Notes under the pieces: model-generated | The model's database searches: none | Told to the model about the DNA's origin: nothing | What the model saw: only the letters and a program-made list of their open reading frames with translations | Part shown: positions 1 through 8,847 of the stretch, piece by piece | How the letters are laid out: the number at the start of each line of letters is the position of its first letter | How positions within the stretch are numbered: the stretch's first letter is position 1 | Assembly: GCA_946414095.1 (NCBI GenBank) | Contig: CAMKNB010000011.1 | Span: forward strand, 1-44,304 | DNA from: an uncultured Mycoplasmatota bacterium | Lineage (GTDB): Bacteria > Bacillota_I > Bacilli_A > RF39 > UBA660 | DNA: 44,304 nucleotides | Reading direction: 5' to 3' | Position numbers and translations under genes: made by a program

Positions 1-3000
1 TTGTTAAAGTATTAATTGTATCATCTAAAATATTAACTTTTTCTTTAATATCATCATCATATTTATTTAATAAATCTCTTAATTCACTATCAACATTTTC
101 TTTACTAAATTGTTTTTTAATAATATTTTGTACAACTTCATTTGTATAATCTTTAGTATAAGTATTTGCTAAATCACTAACTGTTTTATCAATAATTTTA
201 TCTACTATGCTATCTACATATTTTTTAATATCTATGTCTAAATATGCATTATCACTAGATAATTTTTCTTCAATTATTTTAATGATTTCATTCTTGATTT
301 TTTCTTCATATTCATTAACAACTTCATCATTATTTAAATAATCTTTTATTTTATTACTTAGTTTTTGAACATATTCTTTTATTAAGCCATTTAAATAATT
401 TTCTTCATCTAAACTATTTATAATTTTATTTGGTATATTAGCATTACTTATATTTTCTTTAACTTGATTTAATGTATCATTTTTTACATCATTTGCTATA
501 CCTAAAGCTTGTTCATAAGTTACGCCATACTTTTCAGCTAATGAATTAATATAGTCTTCAGATAAATTGTTATTTATATTATCATTAACTTTATTAAATT
601 CTTCATTAATAATATTTTTTAATTTATTATCAATATCTTCTTTTAAAAGTTTAACTAAATTATTAATTTCATCATCATTTTTTAAAATACTTGCAATATC
701 TTTTTTAAAAATGTCATTTATCATTTTATTAATATCTAAATTATAAATAATTTTTTCCAACTCTTTTTCTACAATACTTTGAGTATTTTTCTTTAAAGAT
801 TCAATCATAGATTCTTGAAGTTCATCTTTATGTTTTTTTAATACATTACTTGTTTCTGATGAAATCTCTTTTTCTAGAAGAGGTGTTATATTATTAATAT
901 TATCTTCAACTATTTTGATTAATTCTTCTTTTAATGCATCTTGATCTTGATTACGATAATATTCATATTTTTTAACTAATAATTTTAAATTATTGTTTAA
1001 TTCAGTAATTCCATTATCTATAGCTTCTGTTCCATCACTAAGTTTTTTAGAAGCACTAACTATCTTATTCATATTACTTTGTAATTCATCAATCTTTTTA
1101 TATAGACTATTTACTTCATCAAAAACACCTAATTCTTTATCTTCTATTATATCTGTTGTTGCAACTGAATATATTGGATTTAATTCAAATTTATCTGTTT
1201 CATAACTAATTTCTACTTTATTCATATCTTTTAAATCTTCAAGATTTAGTGACTCATATAATCCAGGAGAAGATAATGCTATTACAATTGAACTAACACC
1301 ATTATCTACTATTCTACCATTAGTAACTTTAATATTTTTATTATCTGCATTATTTAATATAGATGTTGTAATAATCATATATGGTACATATATATCTTCT
1401 TTTATACCATTAATATTCATTTTTTTAGAAGATTTATTTTCATACTTTAATACAATTTTTATTTTTCCTTTTTTACCCAAAATATCATTAATATTTTTTT
1501 CTTTTCCATCAAGATAATATTTTACACTTACGTTAATTGGTAATTCATCTTTATAAGTTCCTTGATAATATATATCATCGCCATCTGTTTTCCAAACTAA
1601 ATTATTGCCTTTTTTTTCAAAGCTATTTTTACTATTTAAACTTTTTATATCAAATAGTTTTGTTTTATCATTTACTTTATCTTTAGTAATATCATATAAG
1701 TGTTCCGATATAATTACATTATTTACTTTTCCATCACTTTCTAATTTTGCATAAACACTTTCTTCTTTAGTAGTTGCAGAAACATTTGTAGTAAATACTA
1801 AACTAGATATTAATATACAAGCTAATACTTTTTTAATATTCTTTTTCATTTTTCCTTTTCCTTTCTTAAAACCTAATGTTGTTTTTACTATAAGTTTATC
1901 AAAAACTAATAATACACTAGGTACAATAAACATAACTACTGCCATGCTTATAATGGCACCTCTTGCCATAAGTAAACATAATGAACCAATCATATCAATT
2001 TTTGAAACAGCAAATACTCCAAATGTTGCTCCAAAGAAACACATAGCGCTTACAAAAATTGATGATACAGATGAGTCTAGCGCTTCTTTTATTGATTCAA
2101 TTTTATCCAATCCATTTTTTCTTTCTTCCAAATACTTTGTTGTTAATAATATTGCATAATCTATTGTAGCTCCAAGTTGAATAGTTCCAATTACAATAGA
2201 AGAAACAAATGGAATACTATTATCTTGCCAATATGGAATACCCATATTTATAAATATCGCAAATTCAATCGATACTACTAAAAGAATTGGTAAGCTAAGA
2301 GATTTAAGAACAAAAAACATAATTAAGAATATAACACCTATTGAAACATAATTTACATTTCTTAAATCAATAGCGGTAATTTCAACCAGATCATTCATTA
2401 AAGGACCTTCACCAGCTAGAATAGCATTTTTGTCATATCTTTTTATTATTTTGTTTATTTTTGATATTTGATTATTTAATTCATCAGTTGCTAGTTTATA
2501 ACTCGAATTAACAAGAATTAATTTATATTTATCAGTTTCTAATAATCTCTTAACTTTAGAAGGAATAATACTATTAGATATTCCATATTTAGATAAAATA
2601 TTAGATGAAATAATGCTATCAACACCATCTAAACTATTAATTTCATTTATCATATTATTCATCTTGTCTGTTTCTATATTAGAATTTACTAATATAATTG
2701 ACTGAGTAATTAAACCATATTCTTCCTCTAATCTTTTACTTACAATACTATAATCATAATCTTCAGGAATACTTCTATCTAAATTATAATAAACTTCTGT
2801 TTTTCTTTGAGATAAGTAAGCTGGAATTAATAATAGTAAGAATATAATAAATATCCATTTATAACCTTTTGTAACAATTGGTTTTATAAATTTAAACTTT
2901 GGTATTATTGGTTTATGCTTTGTTTTTTGTATTAATTTATCAAACATTAACAATATTGAAGGATATATAGTAAGTACTGTTAAAACACCAAATACTACTC

Positions 3001-3919
3001 CTTTTGCCATTACAAGTCCAATATCTTCTCCTAGATTAAATTTCATACTACAAAGAGCTAAAAATCCTGCAATTGTTGTAAGAGAAGAACCAATTACAGA
3101 AGTCATAGTCTCACTAATTGCTTCACTCATTGCTTCATCATTAGATTTGTTTTTCTTTTTCTCTGCTTCATATTTATGATATAAAAATATTGAAAAATCA
3201 GTTGTTACTCCTAATTGTAATACAGCCGCAATTGCTTTTGTTATATAAGATATTTCACCCAGTAAAATATTGGTTCCCATGTTAAATAAAATAGATATAC
3301 CTATATTTAATAATAAAAGTAATGGGACTATATATGAATCTAATGATAACATAAGTATAAATAAACAACACATAACTGCAATTAAGACATATACGAATGT
3401 TTGGCTTTCAACTAGTTTTCTAGTATCTAATGCCATAGCACTCATACCACCTACTTTAATATTTTTTGATAATTCTTTTATTTCATTAATAGCGTTAGAA
3501 GTTTCTTCATCACTTGTACCAGTATCAAATGTTATTAATAATAATTTATCTTCATCAGTTGAAACACGATCAAGTAAGTTTTTAGGTAATATTTCTAGTG
3601 GTATAGTTGTTCCGGTTATATCATTAATACTAACAACTTCATTTACACAATCAATATCACGTATTTTATTTTCTAAACTTATTAATTCGTTATCACTAAT
3701 GTTATTATCAACTAATGAAACCGAAAAAGCACCCATACTAAAATCATCTTTTAATATATTTTGTCCCTTTAATGTTTCAATGTCGCTTGGTAAATATACT
3801 AAAATATCATAATTAGTTTTTGTTAATACATAACCAATCATTGATGGAATTAATAATAATAATCCAATAATTAAAATAATTTTTTTATATTTTACAACAA
3901 AACTAGAAAATGATTTCAT
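1..3919 (-). CDS. MMPL-family exporter fused to a secreted coiled domain (partial, 3' end outside window)
   Basis: One uninterrupted minus-strand frame of 1,306 codons that runs off the left edge. Start ATG at 3919 follows a strong GAGGTGGAG ribosome site. Residues 1-690 are a complete MMPL/RND-type transporter: a first helix at about 12-30, then two repeats of extracytoplasmic loop plus helix bundle, with the twin intramembrane motifs LQLGVTTDFSIFL (near 235) and IQLGATIDYAILL (near 585). From residue 691 the chain continues with a second signal-like segment (MKKNIKKVLACILISS), then at least 590 residues that are mostly charged and probably coiled coil, presumably outside the membrane. MMPL proteins export lipids, peptides or drugs using the proton gradient; the substrate here cannot be read. 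The fusion point keeps an internal ATG (1849) with AAAGGA in front, so the second half could also be made separately. Divergent tetR is the likely regulator. Confidence 0.87.
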   Translation of the reverse strand, partial: MKSFSSFVVKYKKIILIIGLLLLIPSMIGYVLTKTNYDILVYLPSDIETLKGQNILKDDFSMGAFSVSLVDNNISDNELISLENKIRDIDCVNEVVSINDITGTTIPLEILPKNLLDRVSTDEDKLLLITFDTGTSDEETSNAINEIKELSKNIKVGGMSAMALDTRKLVESQTFVYVLIAVMCCLFILMLSLDSYIVPLLLLLNIGISILFNMGTNILLGEISYITKAIAAVLQLGVTTDFSIFLYHKYEAEKKKNKSNDEAMSEAISETMTSVIGSSLTTIAGFLALCSMKFNLGEDIGLVMAKGVVFGVLTVLTIYPSILLMFDKLIQKTKHKPIIPKFKFIKPIVTKGYKWIFIIFLLLLIPAYLSQRKTEVYYNLDRSIPEDYDYSIVSKRLEEEYGLITQSIILVNSNIETDKMNNMINEINSLDGVDSIISSNILSKYGISNSIIPSKVKRLLETDKYKLILVNSSYKLATDELNNQISKINKIIKRYDKNAILAGEGPLMNDLVEITAIDLRNVNYVSIGVIFLIMFFVLKSLSLPILLVVSIEFAIFINMGIPYWQDNSIPFVSSIVIGTIQLGATIDYAILLTTKYLEERKNGLDKIESIKEALDSSVSSIFVSAMCFFGATFGVFAVSKIDMIGSLCLLMARGAIISMAVVMFIVPSVLLVFDKLIVKTTLGFKKGKGKMKKNIKKVLACILISSLVFTTNVSATTKEESVYAKLESDGKVNNVIISEHLYDITKDKVNDKTKLFDIKSLNSKNSFEKKGNNLVWKTDGDDIYYQGTYKDELPINVSVKYYLDGKEKNINDILGKKGKIKIVLKYENKSSKKMNINGIKEDIYVPYMIITTSILNNADNKNIKVTNGRIVDNGVSSIVIALSSPGLYESLNLEDLKDMNKVEISYETDKFELNPIYSVATTDIIEDKELGVFDEVNSLYKKIDELQSNMNKIVSASKKLSDGTEAIDNGITELNNNLKLLVKKYEYYRNQDQDALKEELIKIVEDNINNITPLLEKEISSETSNVLKKHKDELQESMIESLKKNTQSIVEKELEKIIYNLDINKMINDIFKKDIASILKNDDEINNLVKLLKEDIDNKLKNIINEEFNKVNDNINNNLSEDYINSLAEKYGVTYEQALGIANDVKNDTLNQVKENISNANIPNKIINSLDEENYLNGLIKEYVQKLSNKIKDYLNNDEVVNEYEEKIKNEIIKIIEEKLSSDNAYLDIDIKKYVDSIVDKIIDKTVSDLANTYTKDYTNEVVQNIIKKQFSKENVDSELRDLLNKYDDDIKEKVNILDDTINTLT

Positions 3920-4025
3920 AGCTCCACCTCGATAATATATTCTATTACTATGTATTTTTAATTACCACAACATAATAGTAATAATGAATGATATCCAACA
4001 CTTTTTAAAATGTATATGTATATTT

Positions 4026-4044
4026 ATCATACAATTTGTTTGAT
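4026..4044. promoter_or_regulatory. Candidate TetR operator
   Basis: A 19-bp palindrome with 9-base arms, ATCATACAA and TTGTTTGAT, matching at 8 of 9 positions around a central T. It lies just upstream of the tetR -35 box in the gap between the divergent MMPL exporter and tetR. TetR regulators normally bind such palindromes and control the neighbouring divergent exporter; that this one does so is inference. Confidence 0.5.
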
Positions 4045-4046
4045 AT

Positions 4047-4075
4047 TTGACTTTTTGTACAATTAGCAATATAAT
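4047..4075 (+). promoter_or_regulatory. tetR promoter
   Basis: TTGACT (4047-4052), a 17-bp spacer and TATAAT (4070-4075), near the sigma-70/sigma-A consensus. Transcription would start about 4082, giving a leader of roughly 14 nt that is little more than the ribosome site GAGGTG. No equally clear promoter is visible for the divergent MMPL gene. Confidence 0.75.
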
Positions 4076-4095
4076 TTTACATCGAGGTGTTCTTT

Positions 4096-4662
4096 ATGAA
4101 TGAAAAAACAGATTTAAGAATTATTAAAACAAAAAAGATATTATTTGATACTCTATTAAAACTAATGAAACAAAAAAACTTTGATAAAATTAAAATATCA
4201 GATATATGTGATGAAGCATTAATTAATCGTTCTACATTTTATGCACATTATGCAGATAAATATGAACTATTAGATAATTTAGTTGAAGACTTAAAGCTAT
4301 CTTTATTAAAAGATTTAGAAGAGAATCAAAATATTATTTCATCAAAAGAATACATAATGAAATTGCTAAGTATCCTAATTGATCATATTGATGAAAAAAA
4401 AGAAATATATAGTGCTATAATTTTGAATAATAGAAACGGATTCTTAATAGATTTTTTGGTAGATATTATAGAAAGAGAATCATCTGAAAGACTAAAAAAT
4501 AATGATGATATTATTAAATCACAATTACCACTAGATATAATTGTTAAGTTCTATTCTGGTGGACTAATCAATATTTGTTTATCATGGCTTACTCAAAAAG
4601 ACAAATATACAAAAGAAGAATTATTAAAATATATAAATAAATTAATACCTGAAAAATTATAA
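4096..4662 (+). CDS. TetR/AcrR-family transcriptional regulator
   Basis: 188 residues, the usual TetR length. The first 55 residues form the helix-turn-helix: a helix with RIIKTKKILFDTLLKL, then ISDICDEALINRSTFYAHYADK, the classic recognition helix ending in FYxHYxxK. The rest is the ligand-binding/dimer half and resembles the TetR_C_8 type. I start at ATG 4096 because GAGGTG (4084-4089) is correctly spaced; an in-frame GTG at 4087 lies inside that ribosome site. It is the only clear plus-strand gene here and is divergent from the MMPL exporter, so it most likely represses it and perhaps itself through the palindrome at 4026-4044. A hairpin terminator follows directly. Confidence 0.88.
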   Translation: MNEKTDLRIIKTKKILFDTLLKLMKQKNFDKIKISDICDEALINRSTFYAHYADKYELLDNLVEDLKLSLLKDLEENQNIISSKEYIMKLLSILIDHIDEKKEIYSAIILNNRNGFLIDFLVDIIERESSERLKNNDDIIKSQLPLDIIVKFYSGGLINICLSWLTQKDKYTKEELLKYINKLIPEKL

Positions 4663-4666
4663 AAAA

Positions 4667-4694
4667 AATAAACAGTTAAAACTGTTTATTATTA
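4667..4694 (+). terminator. tetR terminator
   Basis: Ten-bp stem AATAAACAGT / ACTGTTTATT with a TAAA loop, six bases after the tetR stop, followed by an AT-rich tract. The A8 run in front lets it work on the minus strand too. Confidence 0.7.
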
Positions 4695-4701
4695 TTAAAA
4701 A

Positions 4702-4918
4702 CTAATTTACTTTATATGTATAGATTCCATCATTTTTAATAACAAATCTATCATTAACATTATTTTTAAATAATGGATATTATAGAACCTAAGCTATCAA
4801 ATTTTGAAGATATTAAACTAATATCATTTATAATAAATAAAAATATAATAAATACAATAAATATAAATACAGTAAAAAGAATTTTACTATTATTAATATA
4901 ATTAGTAATCTTTTTTAT
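4702..4918 (-). pseudogene. Frameshifted small membrane protein remnant
   Basis: On the minus strand an open stretch reads KKITNYINNSKILFTVF followed by a hydrophobic helix, then DISLISSKFDSLGSIIS before a stop near 4768. One base out of frame the sense continues as FKNNVNDRFVIKNDGIYTY to a stop at 4702. Together these look like one protein of about 72 residues with an N-terminal membrane helix, broken by a single-base frameshift. No ATG, GTG or TTG opens the first part: an AGGAAG ribosome-like site is followed by ATA (4918). A decayed gene is most likely; no family recognised. Confidence 0.4.
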
Positions 4919-4960
4919 ACCACACTTCCTATTCTATTAGAAGATTATCATATACCATTT

Positions 4961-4995
4961 ATTAAAAAAGAGAATTGATTTTTACAATTCTCTTT
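4961..4995 (-). terminator. Terminator of the fibronectin-III remnant
   Basis: Eleven-bp perfect stem AAAGAGAATTG / CAATTCTCTTT (4967-4977, 4985-4995) with a 7-nt loop and a T tract on the minus strand, starting just past the stop codon at 5000. Confidence 0.8.
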
Positions 4996-4999
4996 ATTC

Positions 5000-5689
5000 T
5001 TATTTACTTTTAATTGATTTAATTTTGATATATGAACTATATACTTTCTTACCATCAACTAGTTTGTAAGAACGTACTTTATAATAATATGTTTTTCCTT
5101 TCTTAGTAGTATTTTCTAATACTAAGTCAGTTACTTCTCCTTGTAACTTATAACCTTTCTTTTTACTTGTGCTTCTATATACTTCGTATCCATCAGCACC
5201 ATTTACAGAAGTAATATTAATTGTTACTTTTTTCTTACTTGTGCTTAGTTTAAATGTTGGTGAAAGAGTAGTTTGTTTTTTATTTACTGTTGTCCATTCA
5301 CTGCAATAGCCATTTTTATTGCAAACTCTTACCCTATAATAATATGTCTTTCCTATTTCTAAACTTTCTTGTGAAATAGTTGTAGGCTCATATAATACAT
5401 TTATTCTTTTATATTCTTTTCCATCTAAACTGTTTTCTAATGTATAACTATATGCTCCTTTAACACTATTAATTTTTATATTCATTGCATTATAGTCTTT
5501 AATACTTACAGTTACTTTTGGATTCTTTGGAGTTGTAATAGCAACTAAATTATTAGTTGTGTTAATTACTTTTTTCTTTTTCTTAACTATTTTGTATGCT
5601 TGTACTCTATATGTATATTTAGTACCAGCTTTTAATTTTTTTATTTTTAAAGAAGTTGTTTTATTTTTAGTAATTGTTTTAACTGTTTT
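5000..5689 (-). pseudogene. 5'-truncated fibronectin type III-like surface protein
   Basis: The frame is open for 230 codons from just after an in-frame TGA (5690-5692) down to 5000, but the first usable ATG is only at 5485. The translated part upstream of that ATG is clearly related to the part downstream: three successive repeats each end in a signature such as GTKYTYRVQAY, GKTYYYRVRV and GKTYYYKVRSY, the G-strand pattern of fibronectin III domains in Firmicutes surface proteins. No signal peptide or start lies in front of the first repeat, so this is the C-terminal remnant of a larger secreted repeat protein. The 161-residue product from 5485 could still be translated, but no good ribosome site precedes it. 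Confidence 0.65.
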
Positions 5690-5715
5690 TCATTTTTTAT
5701 ATAATTAATTATAAC

Positions 5716-5847
5716 TTATTTTAATCCTTTTTCTTCTCTTTTAACTAATTTATTATTTTTAAATTCTAGATGTATTAAAGCCTTACACTTTTTAAAGAAA
5801 GTATCTTCACAATTATAATCATACCTTTTATAGTTTTTACTAAACAT
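5716..5847 (-). other. Orphan 43-codon ORF, probable remnant
   Basis: ATG at 5847 opens MFSKNYKRYDYNCEDTFF, ending RREEKGLK-like (VKREEKGLK) at 5716. The composition looks like real protein rather than shadow, but there is no ribosome site and it sits in decaying DNA between the fibronectin remnant and the ABC exporter. Perhaps the C-terminal end of a lost lipoprotein or surface protein gene. No function can be given. Confidence 0.3.
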
Positions 5848-5884
5848 CAAAATAAACTTCGATAATAATCAATTATCATAATAT

Positions 5885-6616
5885 CTATTTATTATCACTA
5901 ATCATTCTTTTTTTAAATATAATAATTGATGATAATATAATTGATACGAAATATATTAAAAATACTATTATATGTATAGATGATAGATTAGTAAAATTAT
6001 TATGTAGTGTACACTGTAAAATATATAAGCAAGCTTCAAATGGTAAAGCTTTACAAATAATTTCAAATACTCCACCAACTACTTCTTTAGGAAAATACAT
6101 ACCACTCGTAAAGCATACTAGTTGAACAATAATACTACCTAAACCACCAGTTCCCTTTTCACTTACTAAACTACCAATTAAAATACCAAGTGAAATGAAA
6201 AATATAGAGATGATTAAAGATACTATTATTGTTGGAAATATACTTAAACTAAATTCTAATCCCAGTAAGATAGCCACTATAAAAAATATTATATTTTGGA
6301 TTAATACAATTGGTAATAATGACATAATATATCCTAAAATATAATCTTTTGGCTTCATAGGTGATATTCCAAGTCTAATTAATAGTGAAGAAGTTCTATC
6401 TTTAGCTATTAAAGTAGCACTAAATAGTGTTATAAATGAAAAACCAAATAATATAATAGATGGAGTAAAATTTTCTAGTTTATAGTTTTCTTCTGGTATA
6501 TTAAATTGTTGAAATATAAATAACAAAAATATTGGTAATATAATTTCAAATACTAAACTTAAAGGATCTCTTATTAATTCTTTAAAATTTCTTTTAGCAA
6601 AATTTAGCATTCTCAT
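5885..6616 (-). CDS. ABC-2 type exporter permease
   Basis: 243 residues with six hydrophobic segments: about 20-38, 53-70, 95-118, 128-150, 160-178 and 215-233. The charged N-terminus (KRNFKELIRDPLSLVFEIILP) followed by a first helix, and the loop LIAKDRTSSLLIRLGISPMKP after helix 2, are typical of the ABC-2/DrrB-NodJ family. Its start overlaps the stop of the ATPase gene by one base, so the two are translationally coupled and form one exporter. A drug, peptide or lipid is the likely cargo; the sequence does not say which. Confidence 0.85.
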   Translation of the reverse strand: MRMLNFAKRNFKELIRDPLSLVFEIILPIFLLFIFQQFNIPEENYKLENFTPSIILFGFSFITLFSATLIAKDRTSSLLIRLGISPMKPKDYILGYIMSLLPIVLIQNIIFFIVAILLGLEFSLSIFPTIIVSLIISIFFISLGILIGSLVSEKGTGGLGSIIVQLVCFTSGMYFPKEVVGGVFEIICKALPFEACLYILQCTLHNNFTNLSSIHIIVFLIYFVSIILSSIIIFKKRMISDNK

Positions 6617-7338
6617 TATAAATCACCTCCAGTAGCTATAGATACAAATGCATCTTCAAAATTCTTTGCTTTAGTTTTTTTAATAAGTTCTTTTGGAGTC
6701 CCTATATCAACAAGGTTACCATTTGCCATTATTCCAATTCTATCTGACAAACTTTCAGCTTCTTCCATATAATGAGTTGTTAATATAATTGTAATTTTTC
6801 CTTTTAATTCATTAATAATTTTCCATAATTCTTTTCTAGCAATAACATCTAGACCTAATGTGGGCTCATCTAAGAATAATATTTTAGGTTCATTTATTAA
6901 ACTAATTGCTATTGAAAGTTTCCTTTGCCATCCGCCAGATAATGTCTTTGCCTTTTTATTTAATACTTCATCTAATCTAAATAATTTAATTAATTCGCAA
7001 ATCTTTTTCTCTTTATCTTTTATTTGATAAACACCAGCCATAAACTCTAAGTTTTCTCTAACATTTAAATTTGGAGCAATAGCAGTTTCTTGTGGAGAAA
7101 CATTTAAGATTTCTTTAATTTTAAATACATCATTTTTCATCTCCATATTTAGAATTTTAATATTTCCAGAAGTTGGTAAAATTAGACCTGACAACATTTT
7201 TATTGTTGTTGTTTTACCTGCTCCATTAACCCCTAAAAGTGCAAATAATTCACCTTGTTTGATATTTAAATTTAAATCATTAACAGCAATTTTATCTTTA
7301 AATTTTTTAGTTAAATTTTTTACCTCTATAGAATACAT
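6616..7338 (-). CDS. ABC exporter ATP-binding protein (DrrA/NatA type)
   Basis: 240 residues, single ATPase domain. Walker A GVNGAGKTT (36-44), signature LSGGWQRKL (133-141), Walker B ILFLDE (153-158) and the switch histidine in TTHYMEEA (H189) are all intact. Second gene of a three-gene operon: AbrB-type regulator (ends 7340), ATPase, permease. The one-base gap to the regulator and one-base overlap with the permease indicate a single transcript from the promoter at 7581-7609. Energises export by the permease at 5885-6616. Confidence 0.92.
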   Translation of the reverse strand: MYSIEVKNLTKKFKDKIAVNDLNLNIKQGELFALLGVNGAGKTTTIKMLSGLILPTSGNIKILNMEMKNDVFKIKEILNVSPQETAIAPNLNVRENLEFMAGVYQIKDKEKKICELIKLFRLDEVLNKKAKTLSGGWQRKLSIAISLINEPKILFLDEPTLGLDVIARKELWKIINELKGKITIILTTHYMEEAESLSDRIGIMANGNLVDIGTPKELIKKTKAKNFEDAFVSIATGGDL

Positions 7339-7339
7339 A

Positions 7340-7537
7340 CTACTTATTACCTGCCATTAGTTTATCCATATTATCTTCTAATATTTCAGATTTAACTATA
7401 GCCATTCCTTTCTTTTTATCACATAAAATCACAACTGTATTACCAGGTTTAATATCAAACATGTCTCTTGCTTCCTTAGGTATTACAATTTGACCTTTTT
7501 CACCAACTTTAGCGATACCAACAAATTTATTTTTCAT
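7340..7537 (-). CDS. AbrB/SpoVT-type swapped-hairpin DNA-binding regulator
   Basis: 65 residues. The core GEKGQIVIPKEARDMFDIKPG is the swapped-hairpin AbrB DNA-binding motif, seen in transition-state regulators and antitoxins. I start at ATG 7537 because AAGGAG lies 8 bases upstream; a longer reading from 7576 would cross the palindrome and lacks a ribosome site. It is the first gene of the ABC exporter operon and sits directly behind a perfect 10-bp inverted repeat overlapping the transcription start, so it probably represses its own operon. No toxin gene is adjacent. Confidence 0.85.
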   Translation of the reverse strand: MKNKFVGIAKVGEKGQIVIPKEARDMFDIKPGNTVVILCDKKKGMAIVKSEILEDNMDKLMAGNK

Positions 7538-7549
7538 AGTCATCTCCTT

Positions 7550-7609
7550 AAAAGTATAATTTGTTATACTTTTCATACTTATTATATTATAATTATCTAA
7601 AAAAGTAAA
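7550..7609 (-). promoter_or_regulatory. Promoter and perfect inverted-repeat operator of the abrB-ABC operon
   Basis: On the minus strand TTTACT (7604-7609), a 17-bp spacer and TATAAT (7581-7586). Directly downstream, covering the expected start point, lies AAAAGTATAA (7550-7559), four bases, TTATACTTTT (7564-7573): a perfect 10-bp inverted repeat. The ribosome site follows at once. The position fits an operator for the AbrB-type protein encoded first in the operon. Confidence 0.7.
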
Positions 7610-7635
7610 CTATATCACAAGTTTATTATGCAATT

Positions 7636-7658
7636 AAAAACTCTGACTATTGCCAGAA
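7636..7658 (-). terminator. Terminator of the alpha/beta hydrolase gene
   Basis: On the minus strand TTCTGGC / GTCAGAG with an AATA loop (7 pairs, two of them G-U) followed by T5, 14 bases past the stop at 7672. It is a variant of the hairpins at 8811, 13244 and 18678. Confidence 0.65.
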
Positions 7659-7671
7659 TTTTTAAATTTTA

Positions 7672-8721
7672 TTATTTTAAATTTTCAACTATTTTATTAA
7701 CAACATAATCTTGTTCTTCATCATTTGTAATCGAAGATATACCATCACCTTTTTGAAATCCATAATTACCAAAATTAGAATGATTTCCTCCTTCAATAAC
7801 AAAGCTTAAATTATCTTTTGGTAAATATTTTTTTGATTTTTCTAGGCTTTTTATATTCAACACTTTATCATTACTTCCATAAATTGAAATATATTTTATA
7901 TTTGATGGAAGTTTTTTATTTGGATATGATGCTAGATTTATAACACCTGATATTTTTTGAGGATTATTAGAAGCATACATACTAGCAGCTACTCCACCTA
8001 AAGAATGTCCTAGCAAATACCATTTATTATAGTTATATTCAGTTATTATATTGCTTGCTTTATTAATACCTAATAATGCAAAATCAAGAGGCACAGATAT
8101 TAAAAAGCAATCATATCCATTATAAGCCAATTTATACATTAGCTTTGCATAAGAAGTATATTGAACACTAGCCCCTGGATAAAAAATAATAGCTTTTTCT
8201 TTACCATAACCATCAAAATAGTAGCCTTCATCTATTTTAATGACTTTAACTATATCATCTGTTTTTAAATAGTCTAATGCTTCATATGTAGCTCTATATT
8301 TTCTTAATCCACTTATTATTAAAATCAAAAGAATTATTATATAAGCTATTAATTTTAATAAAGAAAAAATATTAACTTTTTTTATTAGTTTAAATATTAC
8401 TGAACAAATAGAAAAAATAGTAAATGAAAGTGCAAAATAATTTAGAAAAGAATTATAACCATAAAAAATGCCCAAAGCAGTTACTCCTTGAAATATTCCA
8501 ACTATAATAGTTATCCAACCCATTGTAATTGCAAAACTATCTAATTTATTTTCTTTAGATAATTTTGAAACAAATTTATCAGACAATTCAAGAGGATTTA
8601 ACTTTCTTTTACCTTGAGCATACATTAATCCAGTAACTATACTAAATATACATAAAACACTATAAAAAACTCCACAAAGTGTTAATAATAAATTATTACT
8701 TTCTACACATATCCATTTCAT
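7672..8721 (-). CDS. Membrane-anchored alpha/beta hydrolase
   Basis: 349 residues. The first 150 hold four membrane helices (about 8-34, 64-84, 88-108 and 118-138); the rest is an alpha/beta hydrolase domain facing one side of the membrane. The nucleophile elbow GHSLGG, an acid in YGSNDKV and the histidine in GGNHSNFG form a credible catalytic triad, as in the PF12695-like esterases. An esterase or lipase acting near the membrane is likely; the substrate is unknown. ATG 8721 follows AGGTGG, and an in-frame GTG at 8730 is part of that site. An extended -10 (TGC TATAAT, 8747-8755) lies upstream, so it is a single-gene unit with its own terminator. Confidence 0.75.
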   Translation of the reverse strand: MKWICVESNNLLLTLCGVFYSVLCIFSIVTGLMYAQGKRKLNPLELSDKFVSKLSKENKLDSFAITMGWITIIVGIFQGVTALGIFYGYNSFLNYFALSFTIFSICSVIFKLIKKVNIFSLLKLIAYIIILLILIISGLRKYRATYEALDYLKTDDIVKVIKIDEGYYFDGYGKEKAIIFYPGASVQYTSYAKLMYKLAYNGYDCFLISVPLDFALLGINKASNIITEYNYNKWYLLGHSLGGVAASMYASNNPQKISGVINLASYPNKKLPSNIKYISIYGSNDKVLNIKSLEKSKKYLPKDNLSFVIEGGNHSNFGNYGFQKGDGISSITNDEEQDYVVNKIVENLK

Positions 8722-8805
8722 ATTATCCACCTATATTATTATAATAATTATAGCATAAAAAGTTCTAATAATTAAATTGAGTATTATTTTATTGAACAAA
8801 AGAAC

Positions 8806-8830
8806 AAAAAACTCTGACAAATGTCAGAGT
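8806..8830 (-). terminator. Terminator of the lysC-asd operon
   Basis: Perfect 8-bp stem ACTCTGAC / GTCAGAGT with AAAT loop and T6 on the minus strand, 17 bases after the asd stop. The hairpin is identical base for base to the one ending the small RNA at 18674-18697. Confidence 0.85.
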
Positions 8831-8847
8831 AAATATTAACGAATTTC

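Noticed and set aside
993..3812. Plus-strand open frames of 60-180 codons opposite the MMPL gene (993-1205, 1944-2159, 3270-3812)
   Set aside because: They mirror codons of the minus-strand exporter, have no ribosome sites and encode Ser/Ile/Asn-rich sequence without domain signals. The minus-strand frame gives a clear MMPL protein.
7340..7537. AbrB-type gene as the antitoxin of a toxin-antitoxin pair
   Set aside because: The adjacent genes are an ABC ATPase and permease; no toxin-sized gene is present.
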